A stretch of 64,000 bases of DNA from Sphingomonas kyeonggiensis (GTDB lineage Bacteria > Pseudomonadota > Alphaproteobacteria > Sphingomonadales > Sphingomonadaceae). The notes beneath the pieces are model-generated. The model saw nothing but the letters and a program-made list of their open reading frames with translations. It ran no database searches and was not told the origin of the DNA. Positions 41,396 to 53,300 of this stretch are shown here, one piece after another. The position numbers and the translations under genes were made by a program. Within the stretch, counting starts at the first letter, position 1. The number at the start of each line of letters is the position of its first letter. Where the stretch lies: the NCBI RefSeq assembly GCF_030812785.1, contig NZ_JAUSTJ010000003.1, forward strand, positions 434,001 through 498,000, written 5' to 3'.

Positions 41396-44300
41396 ATGGT
41401 TGGTCGTGGTAACGGCGTGGGTACGTCGCGTGGTTCGGTGCGCGTGGGTCGTGAGGCGCTACTGCGCAAGGCACTGCTCGGATCGACCGCGCTGATCGGC
41501 ATCACGCTGGCAACGCCGGCGCTGGCCCAGTCGACCAGCCCCGCGGGCGGCGGCACGATCTCGGGCTCGGGCACCTATACCGACGATACCGCGACCAATG
41601 GCGGCGTGATGGTGGACAACACCCAGAGCTCCGGCGTCACCATGACCGGCGTCACGATCAACAACACCACCGGCAACCCCAATGGCAGCGCCTACCGGCA
41701 GAACGCCGCCGGCGGTCAGAGCGCGGTCCTTTACACCGCAGGCGCCAACTCGCTGCGCAGCGACCAGAACGGCGCGGCGCTGTTCATGCAGGCTGGCGGC
41801 GGCAACCTGACCTGGGCGATCGGCCAGACCGACACCAGCTCGACCACCGACCTGAACGCGACCTTCGGCGCCTATCTGGTCGCCACCGGCTTCATCAACG
41901 TCGTCGATTTCGGCACGGTCAGCAGCCTGCGCAACGTCACCGGCATCAGCGGCGACACCGGCATCTATGCGACCTCCACCACCTCGACGGTGAACCTGTC
42001 GCTCAAGGCGCCGACGATTTCGGGCTTCGCCACCGGCATCAACGCCCTGTCCGCCACGGGCGCGAATGTCACCACCACGGGCGGCACGATCAGCACGCTT
42101 GCCAACGGCACCGGCATCGCCGCTTCGGCCAGCAACGCCAGTGCCGGCGTTACCGTCTCGTCGGGCTCCGCGATCACCACCAGCGGCACCGGCATCGGCA
42201 TCAACGTCACGTCGAGCAACACGGCCAACAGCGTCACGACCACGACCGGCGGCACGATCAACGGCGGCAGCGTCGGCATCCAGATGAAGTCGGCGCAGTC
42301 CGGGCAAACGAACACGGTGACGGTTGGCGCCGCGATTGGCAATTCGACCCGCCCGAGCGCGGGCGTCCTGTTCAACACCGCCGGCGCGATCGGTGGGATC
42401 AACACCGTCTACGCCAATGCGGATATCCTGGCGGGCAATGGCAGCTACGCGATCGGATCGGGCTGGATCAACACCGACCTGGTCGTGAACGTTGCATCCG
42501 GCGTCACGGTATCGAGCCAGGGCAGCAGCGCGATCGGCGCCGGCCATGACGTCACCATCGTCAACAACGGCACGATCAGCGCGACCGCCGCCGGCGGCAC
42601 CGGTGTGCGCAATTCGCAGGGTCCCTCGACGGTCACCGTGACCAACAACGGGACGATGACCGCCGGCAGCGTCGTCGTCTGGGGCGCGGCGACGACCAAC
42701 ATCACCAACTCGGGCATCATCACCGCGACGAACAATTCGGCGATCATCTCGGGCCGCGGCGGCACGATCACCAACAACAGCAGCGGCATCATCACCGGCG
42801 GCTCGGCCGCCAATGGCTGGGCGATCCGCTTCGACAGCAGCGCCTTCTCGCCGGGCCAGACGATCAACAGCGACGGCCAGATCACCGGCGGCGGCGCCGG
42901 CGCGATCAGGATCGATGCGACCACCGCCTCGACGCTCAACCTCAACGCCCCCTCCTATACGACCGGCCTGATCAGCGTCCTCGGCACCGGCGCGACCACC
43001 GTCAACCTCGCCGGCACGCTTGTCGGCGACTATGACGGCAGCGGCTCCACCGGCGCCCAGAACTTCCGGCTCGGCGCGAACGGATCGATGCAGAGCGCGG
43101 ATTTCGGCTCGGGCAACGACACCTTCACCTGGGCCGGCGGCGCCTTCAGCGGCACGATCGACGGCGGCGCGGGCACCGACATCTTCGCGGTGGATGTCGG
43201 CTCGTCGACCAACAAGACGCTCAATCTCACCACCGACTTCGCCAACCTCACCAATTTCGACGCCTACAGCCTGCTCAGCGGCAACCTGACCCTGACCGGC
43301 AGCCGCAACGGCGGCGCGGGCTGGACCGTGGCGGGCGGCAACGCGACGACCTTCATCCTCAACGGCGCGCTGACCAACATCGCCGGCGTCGGCGTCACGC
43401 TGACCACGCCGGACCTGATGTTCGTCCAGTCGGGCGCGCAGCTGAGCGCGACGGGCGACGTCATCTATTCGAGCGGCAACGGCAACAACATCCAGAACAG
43501 CGGCACGATCACCTCGGGCACCGGCGCGTCCTCGGCCATCGCGATCGGCAGCGGCACGGTCGATAACTACGGCACGATCACCTATGCCGCCGGCGGCTCG
43601 ATCACGACGCAGGGCAACGGCGTCCTCGCCAGCAGCAACCAGCTCAGCCTCAGCAACCACACCGGCGCGACCCTCATCGGTCGCTGGGACGGCGCGCGCG
43701 CCAACAACGGCGCCTATGTCGTCAATGACGGTCTGATCCAGGGCGACCGCTTCGCGGGCGTCGAAATCACCGGCACCAGCGTCGTGGAGAACAACAGCAC
43801 CGGCCGCATCTATGGCGCGACCGGCGAAGGCGCGGGCCTGCTGATCAACAACGGCGCGGTGCAGGTCACCAATGCCGGCCAGATCGTCGGCGCGGGCACC
43901 GCCGGCATCTATAATGCCGGCAGCGGCCTGCTCAGCCTCAGCAACTCGGGCACGATCGGCACCGGCACGCTCGACGGCTCGAACAACTATGTCCAGGGCG
44001 GCACCACCACGGCAATCCGCACCGGTACCGCCAACATCACCAATACGGGCTCGATCCGGGGCGCATCGGGCGGCATCGCTGCCACCGGCGCGCTGACCCT
44101 CGTCAACATCGGCATGGTCAACGGCGTCGGCACCGGCACGCTGGCCCTCAATGCCGTCGATGTCGGCGGTGTCGCGAGCATCCTCAATGCCGGCACCATC
44201 AGCGAAGGGACGAACTTCGCGATCAGCGCCACCGGCGGCGGCACCGTCACCAATGCGGTGGGCGCCTCGCTCGGCGGCGGCAGCGACGCGACGAACGGCT

Positions 44301-47300
44301 ATGCGGTGTTCCTGAACGGCGGCACGACCTTCAACAATTACGGCCAGGCGGGCAGCGGGACCGGCGGCACCGTGCTGACCGGCAGCACCGGCGGCACGAT
44401 CAATCTGTTCGCCGGCTCGGCCAGCGGCCGGATCACCGGCGGCAGCGGCAACGACACGCTGGCGATCTACACCGGCCAGACCAACGCGAGCGCGGTCACG
44501 CAGGGCTATACCAACGCCGTGACCGGCTCGGCCGGCACCGTGACGCTGCAGAACAGCGGCGCGCTGGCGGCGGCGACCTATGGCGCGATCGACCTGGGCG
44601 GCGGCAGCGACACGCTGCAGCTGCGCGGCACCGGCACCGGCGCGTCGCAGGGCATCTTCTCGCTCGCCACCTCGACCGGCGCCGAGACGATCACCAAGCT
44701 CGACAGCGGCACCTGGGTGCTCTCCGGTGCGGCAGCGGTGCCGGGCATCACCGTCAATTCCAATGGCGGCACCCTGCTGTTCCAGGGCACCAGCGGCATC
44801 GGCACGATCAACGCGAATGGTGGCATCGTGCTCGCCAACGGCGCCGGCGCGTTCGGCAGCGCGGTCGTCCACCTGCTCTCGTCGAACGTCCAGTTCGGCG
44901 CATCGGGCGCCTATGCGAACAACTTCGTGCTCGACGTTCCGGCGGTGCTGAACGGCCAGCCGGCGGTGTTCGAGAACCTGTTCGGCGGCAACGCCATCCT
45001 GAGCGGCAGCATCACCTCGGGCAGCGGCACCAACGCCGCCGGCCAGGCGATCGGCGCGTCGCAGGCGGTTACCTTCGCCGGCATCGGCGGCAGCCTGTTC
45101 AACCTGACCGGCACCGGCAACAGCTGGACCGGCATCACGACGATCAACTCGGGCGTTACCGTGCGCGGCTCGACCAGCGCGATCTCGGGCAGCAGCATCA
45201 CCAACAACGGCACGCTCACCTATGCCCAGTCGGGTGCCAGCTCGAGCGGCAAGGTGATCTCGGGCAGCGGCGCGCTGCGCGTGGAGAGCGGCCAGGTCAC
45301 GCTGACCGGGTTCAACACCTATACCGGCGGCACCACGGTCGCCGGCGGCACCCTCCAGGTCGGCGATGGCGCCGCCAGCGGGCGCATCGCCGGCGCGATC
45401 ACCGTCGATGCGGGCGGCACCCTGGTGTTCAACCGCACCGACAATTACGACTTCACCAGCGCGATCAGCGGCGCGGGCAACGTCCAGGCGCTCGGCACGG
45501 TCTCGCTGAGCGGCGCGATCACCACCACCGGCAACCTCACCGTGGATTCGGCCACCGGCGGCCAGGTCACGCTGACCGGCGCGCGCAGCGGCGCGGCTGT
45601 CTCCGCCGTGACGCTGGCGGGCGTAGGCAACGTCCTGCGCGTCGGCCTCTCCGGCTCGGTCGCGGGCGGCCAGTATGTCGGCGTGCGCCTCGGCGGCACC
45701 AATGACGGCGTCGACAATTTCGGCGCCATCACCAACATCGGCACCGGCGGCGACAATGGCTATGGCGCCGCGATCGCGGTGGTCGCCACCACCGGCACCA
45801 GCACGATCAACAACGGCTCGGCGAGCAACTCGACCGCGACGATCAGCGGCCAGAATGCCGGCATCAACCATGTCGCCTCGGGCGGCGTCGTCGCCACCGG
45901 CGCGTTGAACGTGAACAACTACGGCCTGATCGCCGGCAATCTCTACAACGCGATCGAGAACCAGGGCGGCTCGGGCAACCTCTCGATCAACAACTATGCC
46001 ACCGGCCGCATCGTCGGCCAGGGCAATGCCGGCGGCGGCAACGGCATCGGCATGGGCGGCGTGGGCACGCTCGGCCTGGACAATGCCGGCCTGATCGTCG
46101 GCCGCTCCAACGGCATCGCGACCGGCGGCTCGGTCGCGATCACCAACCGCGGCACGATCGCCACCGGCACGCTCTCGGGCGGCACCACCGGCACGCTCAC
46201 CGCCGGCGGCGGTACCGGCATCCAGGCCATGGGCGGCACGATCACCAACCAGGCCGGCGGCGTGATCCAGGGTTCGTTCCTGAACGGCAGCGGCACCGAC
46301 ACCAACGCGATCAGCTCGTTCGCGGCGACCACCGTCAACAATTCCGGCCAGATCCTCGGCGCGTCGCTCGGCTCGACCTCGACCGCACGCGCCAACGGCG
46401 TCTACATCGGCAGCGGCCTCGGCACGGTGACCAACAATGCCACCGGCCTGATCACCGGCAGCTGGGACGGCGTCTATCTCGCCAGCGGCGGCTCGGTGAC
46501 CAACACGGGCACGATCTCCGGCTACAGCGTCAACGGCATCGAAGGCGCCGGCACCGTCACCAACAATGCCGGTGGCCGTATCTTCGGCGGCGGCGTGGGC
46601 GTGAAGCTGGCCGCAGGCGGCACGGTGAACAACAGCGGCCTGATCGCCGCGGCGACCTATGACTCCCTGGCCAACACCTACACCGCAAGCACCGGCATCG
46701 GCGTGTCGCTCACCTCGGGCACGGTCATCAACCAGTATACCGGGACGATCACCGGCGCGACCGGCGTCAGCGCGACTGGCACGCTGACCTTCAACAACAG
46801 CGGCGGCACGATCATCGCGAGCACCAATGCCGGCGTGAACGTCGCGGGCACCAGCAGCCAGCTCTACAACTCCGGCACCCTCACCGGCGGCAGCAACGCC
46901 ACCCAGGGCTATGGCGTACGCTTCACCAGCACCTCGACCGGCAGCTTCAACAACCAGACCAACGGCCTGGTCAGCGGCGGCACCGGCGGCGTCCTGGTCG
47001 GCGCTGCCTCCGGCGTAGGCATCGACAATGGCGGCGCCATCGTCGGCCTCGACAGCGGCAGCCGCGGCATCTACTTCTCGAGCGGCAGCGCCATCGTCAC
47101 CAACCAGGCGGACGGCACGATCGTCGGCCAGGGCTGGGGCATCCAAGTCGCCACCACCGCGAATATCAACAATAGCGGCTTCATCGGCTCGGGCACACTC
47201 TCGGGCGGCACCACCGGCACCTTCACGGTGAACGGCACCGGCAACGGCGTCGTCTTCAACGGCGGCTATCTCAACAACGGCAGCGGCGCGACGATCGTCG

Positions 47301-50300
47301 GCGGCAATTACGGCGTCGCCTCGGGAGGCACCACTGCGGCGAACATCGGCAATTCCGGCACGATCACCGGCGGCGCCTATGCGATCTACCTGACCGGCAC
47401 CAACGCCGACACGGTCAACCTCTACGCCGGCTCGACAACCAACGGCGCGATCGCGCTCGGCGGCGGCGACGATACGCTCAACTGGTATGGCGGCAGCTTC
47501 ACCAGCATCAATGGCGAGGGCGGCAACGACCGGTTCGCCGCGAGCATCTCCGCCCCGACGACGCTCGACCTCTCCACCATCACGGGCTTCGAACAGCACA
47601 GCCTGAACGGTGGCGACACGCTGACGCTGACCGGCACCCAGACGCCGACTGATGGCGGCTGGACCGTGACCGGCAGCAACCTGGCGCTCGGCGGCACCGC
47701 GAAACTCGAGATGACCGGCACGGGGGTGACGCTCGTCAACGCCAGCGCAAGCCTGACCGTCAGCGCCGGCGGCCAGCTGATCGCACACGACGACTATGGC
47801 GTCGCCGCGTACGCCGGCGGCAGCGTGACCAATGCCGGCCTCATCAAGTCGACCGGCGGCTTTGACGGCGTGATCACCAATGGCGGCACCGTCGACAACC
47901 AGGCCGGCGGCCGGATCATCGCGGCGGGCAACGGCGTCACGCTGCAGGCCTATGGCACCACCCTCACCAATGCCGGTGTCATCGCCGGCCAGACCAATGG
48001 CGTGGTGGGCAGCGACGACTATCAGACGCTGACCAACACGGGCGTCATCGTCGCGGGCACCGCCGGCGACAACGCCACCGCATATTGGCAGACCAATGCC
48101 AACCTCAGCACCGGCGACGGCGTCCGCTTCACCGCGGGCGGCTCGGTCACCAACGTCGGTGGCTATGTCAACGGCAACACCACCGGCATCATCGTCGGCG
48201 GCGCCAATGGCGTGACCATCTCGGGCGGCGCGGCGACGATCGAGAACTCGGGCACGCTTCAGGGCAATAGCGGCTACGGCATCTCGATCGACACCGCCGG
48301 CGGCGTGACCTCGACGATCACCAATCGCAATGGCGGCGCGCTCGTCGGCGGCACCGCCGCGGCGCTGCTCTCGGGCGACGGCACGGTCAACATGACCAAC
48401 GAGTACGGCTCGTACATGTACGGCAGCATCGTCTCGACCGGCAACGGCACCCGCAACATCGACCTGTCGGGCGTCGTCTATGGCGACTATGACGCGACCT
48501 CGGGCGCGGGCGTCGACAATGTCACCCTCCGCTCGGGCACGATCACCAACGTCAACCTGGGCGATGGCGACGACACGTTCGTCTATATCGGCGGCAATAT
48601 CACCGGCATGGTCGATGGCGGTGCCGGCCGCGACATGCTGTTTGCCGATTTCGGCGCCGGCACGAGCTACGATGTCAGCCTCGCCAATTTCTCGAACTTC
48701 GAGGGCTTCGGCCTCACCTCGGGCGACGTCACCCTCACCGGCACTGGCACGAATACCGGCCAGGCGATCTATGCCGGCTATAACGGCAACCCGGCGGGCA
48801 CGATCACCTTCCAGGACACGGGCGACCTGACCGGCGACATCTATGTCAATGGCGGCTCGATCCGCGCGAACACCGCGGGCGCCTTCGGCTCGGGCACGAT
48901 CCACATGATCGACCCGACCGCGACGTTCGGCGCGACCGGCACCTATGCCAACAACATCTCGCTCGAAGTCGTCACCCCGTCCTCGGCGAATCCTTCGACC
49001 CTCAATACCACCGCCGGCGTGATCGCCACGCTCACCGGCGCGATCACCACCGGCACCGGCGCGGGCGTCGATCCGGACCAGCAGCTGGTGATCGGCGGGC
49101 AAGGGACGATCATCCTCGCCAATGCCGCGAACAGCTGGAGCGGCACGACGATCGTCAATGCCAGCGCGACGCTCCAGGGCACGAGCGAGACCATCTCGGG
49201 CAGCGCCATCACCGCGCAGGGCACGCTCGCCTATGTGCAGCCGGGCTCGGGTACCGTCGGGCAGAACATCACCGGCGGCGGCCTGGTCACGGTCTCGGGC
49301 CTCGCTGCAGGCGAAGCGCTCACCTTCGGCGGCGCCAGCACGGTGGCGGGCGGCATCAAGGTGCTGGACGGCTCGGCCGTCATCAACAGCGGCACGCTCG
49401 CCGCGACGGGCGGCACCAGCATCACCCTGACCAATGGCGGTTCGTTCACCAATGACGGCACCGTCACCGGCGAGGTGCGCGGCACCGGCGCAGCGGCGAC
49501 CAGCGTGACCAACAACGCCACGATCAACGGCACGGTCTACAATGCCGGCACTGCGACGATGACTGTTGCCAACCAGGCCGGGGGCCTGATCAACGGCGGC
49601 AGCTATGCCGTCTATGCGAGCGGCGGGCTGGCGCTTACCAATGGCGCCGGGTCGACGATCCAGGGCGATCTGGCGGTGGTCGCCCATGACGGCGCCCAGA
49701 TCACCAATGCCGGTACCATCCGCAGCACGGGCACCGACTTCGCGATCGGCCTGCTCTCGGGCGGCACGATCCTGAACTCGGGCAGCATCGAGGGCGGCTC
49801 CAGCACGACCGACGGCTGGGGCGTCAACTCGACCGGCACGCTCGTCTTCACCAACCAGGCCGGCGGCATGATCGGCGGCGCAAAGGGCGCGATCCTCAGC
49901 TTCGGCGGCGCGACGATCGACCTGCAGGCGGGTTCGACGACCAATGGCGCGATCCAGGTGGTCGGCAGTGACGCCGCCAGCGTGACGGTTGCCGGCAACT
50001 ATACCGGCATCATCGGCCTCGGTGCCGGCGACGACACGCTGACGCTGGACAGCGGCGCCACGATCGGCGCGGGCTCGATGTTCAACGGCAATGGCGGTAG
50101 CGACGCGCTGGTGTTGACCGGCACCGGCAATGCCAGCCTCGACATCGGCACGACGCTCAACTTCGAGACCCGCGCGATGAACGGCACGGGCGTGTGGACG
50201 CTCACCGGCAGCGACGGTTCGAACGGCGCCTGGCAGATCAATTCGGGCACGCTTGCGGCCTCGGGCGGCTCCGCGATCGGCAACGGCGCGCTGGTCACCA

Positions 50301-53300
50301 TCGCGGCACCGGGCACGCTCCAGCTGCTCGCCAGCGAGCAGGTCGGCAACATCGCCGGCAGCGGCGCCATCCAGCTCGGCGCGAACGCGCTGATGCTCGG
50401 CGGCGGCACCAGCAGCAGCTTCGACGGCACGATCTCGGGCACCGGCAGCCTCGCCATCTTCGGCGGTACCAGCCTGACGCTCACCGGCGCCCAGGCCTAT
50501 ACCGGCGTCACCCAGGTCGGCGGCACGCTGACCCTTGCGGGGTCGAACCTGCTGGCCGACGCATCGTCGCTGTCGATCCAGGCCGGCGGCACCGTCGATC
50601 TCGGCGCCGGCAACGACACCGTCGCCGAGGTGACGATCGCCGGCACGCTGAACGGCACCGGCACGCTCACCACGACGGGCTACGCCTTCCTGACCGGCGG
50701 CATCGCCAATGCCAATCTGGCCGGCGACGCGCTGTTCCAGGATGCCGGCACCTCGACGCTGAACGGCACCGCGGCCTTCTCCACGGTCTCGATCCGCGGC
50801 GGCACGCTCGCGCTCGGCGCCTCGAACCGGCTGGCGGACAACGCCCAGCTCGGCATCCTCGCCGGGGCGGCACTCGATCTGGGCGCGTACAGCGACACGA
50901 TCGGCACCGGCGTGGTCTTCGGCACGGTCAACGGCACGGGCACGCTCACCGCGAACCTGCTCCAGCTGAACGGTGCGACGATCAGCGCGAACCTGGGCGG
51001 TTCGGTGATGAATATCGGCGGCACCTCGGTGCTGAACGGCACCGCTTCGGGCAATGTCGAAGTGGGGGCGGGCACGCTGGTGCTCGGCGCGGCGAACCGC
51101 CTTGCCGACACCGCCACGGTGCTGATCGACGGTGGCGCGACCCTCGATATCGGTGCGTTCAACGACACCGTTGGCATCGCGGCGATCGGCGGCACGCTGG
51201 CCGGCAGCGGCACGCTGACCGCCGGCGAGTATCAGCTCGGTGCCGCGACGGTGAACGCCAACCTGGGCGCGGGCATTGTGTACAACCTCGCCGGTACCTC
51301 GACGCTGAACGGCACCGCCGCGGGCGACGTCTCGGTCCAGGGCGGCACGCTGGTGCTCGGCGCGGCGAACCGTCTTGCCGACAATGCCACGGTGGCGGTC
51401 GCCTCGGGCGCCACGCTGGATATCGGCGGGTTCAGCGACACGATTGGCGCGCTCGCGCTGCTCGGCACGCTGAACGGTTCCGGCACGCTGACGGCAGGCC
51501 AGTACCAGCTCACCGGCGCGGTGGTGAACGCCAATCTCGGCACGGGCACGCTGGAGAATCTGGCGGGCGTCTCGACGCTCAACGGCACCGCGGCGGGCAA
51601 TGTCCTGGTCAGCGGCGGCACGCTCAGGCTGGCTGCGGCCGAGCACCTGGCGGACACCGCCACGCTGGCCGTCGCCACGGGCGCCACGCTCGATCTCGGC
51701 GCGAACGGCGAGACGGTCGCGCTTGCCGGCCTGAATGGCACCCTGGCCGGTACCGGCACGCTCATCGCCGGCGAATACCAGCTGACCGGTGCAACGGTGA
51801 ACGCCAATCTCGGTGCGGGGACCCTCTACAATCTCGGCGGCACCTCGACCCTGAACGGCACCGCTGCCGGCGATGTCTCGGTCCAGGCCGGCACGCTGGC
51901 GCTCGGCGCTTCGAACCGCCTTGCCGACACCGCCGTGGTGGCGGTCGCTTCGGGCGCGACGCTGGACATCGGCGCCTTCAACGACACGGTCGGCGCGCTT
52001 GCGCTGCTCGGCACGCTGAATGGCACGGGTACGCTGACGGCCAGCCAGTACCAGCTCACCGGCGCGACGGTGAACGCGAACCTGGGAGCGGGCAGGGTCT
52101 TCAACCTTGGCGGCACCTCCACCCTCAACGGCACCGCAGCAGGCGACGTCTCGGTCCAGGCCGGCACGCTGCGCCTCGGTGCGGCCAACCGTATCGCGGA
52201 CACGGCGGTGCTCGACATCGGCTCCGGTGCGACCTTCGATCTCGGTGCGTTCAACGAGACCGTGGCGCTGGCGGGCATCGGCGGCACGCTGGCCGGCACC
52301 GGCACGCTGACGGCTAGCCAGTATCAGCTGAGCGGCGCGACGGTGAATGCGAACCTGGCAGCAGGCACCCTCTTCAGCGTCGGCGGCGTCTCGACGCTGA
52401 ACGGGACTTCGGCAGCCGGCACCGCTATCGTCCAGGCCGGCACGCTGCGCCTGGGTGCAAGCGAGCGCCTCGCCAACAACGCGGCCGTCGCGATCAACAC
52501 CAACGCCGTCTTCGACCTGGCGGGCTATACCGAGACGATCGGCAGCCTGTCGAACGGTCCGGGCGGCGGCGGCACCATCGCGCTGGGCAGCGGCAAGCTG
52601 GTCCTTTCCGGCAATGCGGACTCGAGCTTCTCGGGCGGCATCACGGGTTCGGGCGTATTCGAGAAGCAGGGCACCGGCCGCCTGAACCTGGCGGGCAACC
52701 TGGCGATGACCGGGCGGATCGACCTGACCGCAGGCACGCTTGCCTATGCCGGCACCAGCGCCGGTGGCATGCGTGTCCAGGGCGGCACGCTGATCGGTCA
52801 GGCGAGCTTCGCGGGCAACCTCGCGCTGGCTTCGGGCACGCTCTCGCCGGGCGGCCTCGCCACCGGCCTGGTCGGCACCACGATCCAGCCGATCGGCTCG
52901 TTCACCGCGGGCAGCCTCAACGTCACCGGCGGCACGCTGGCCTTCGACTTCGGCGGCACGAGCATGAACTTCGCATCGGACAGCATCCGCGTCACCGGTG
53001 CGGCGACGCTCTCGGGCGGCACGGTCGCAGTGAACTCGCTTAGCCAGGCGGCGAGCGACTATCGCTTCAACCAGCTCTACACGATCGTCCAGGCGGGAAG
53101 CCTGACCGGCACCTTCGGCAACGGCGCGACCTTCACCAATGTCGCGAACAACCCGAACCTGCGCTGGCGCCTGCGCTACGACCTGCTCGCCAATGCGGTC
53201 GTCCTGCAGGTGCAGAAGAATGTCGACTTCGCCACCGATGTGCCGGCGGGCTCGGGCAATCTCTCCGCAGTCGCGGGGGCGCTCACCAGTGCCACCACCG

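Noticed and set aside
42000..50000. Repeated short GGC/ACC-rich units that might suggest a CRISPR array or satellite
   Set aside because: They are in-frame degenerate codons for beta-helix rungs (NNGTI, ITNAG) without fixed repeat and spacer lengths.
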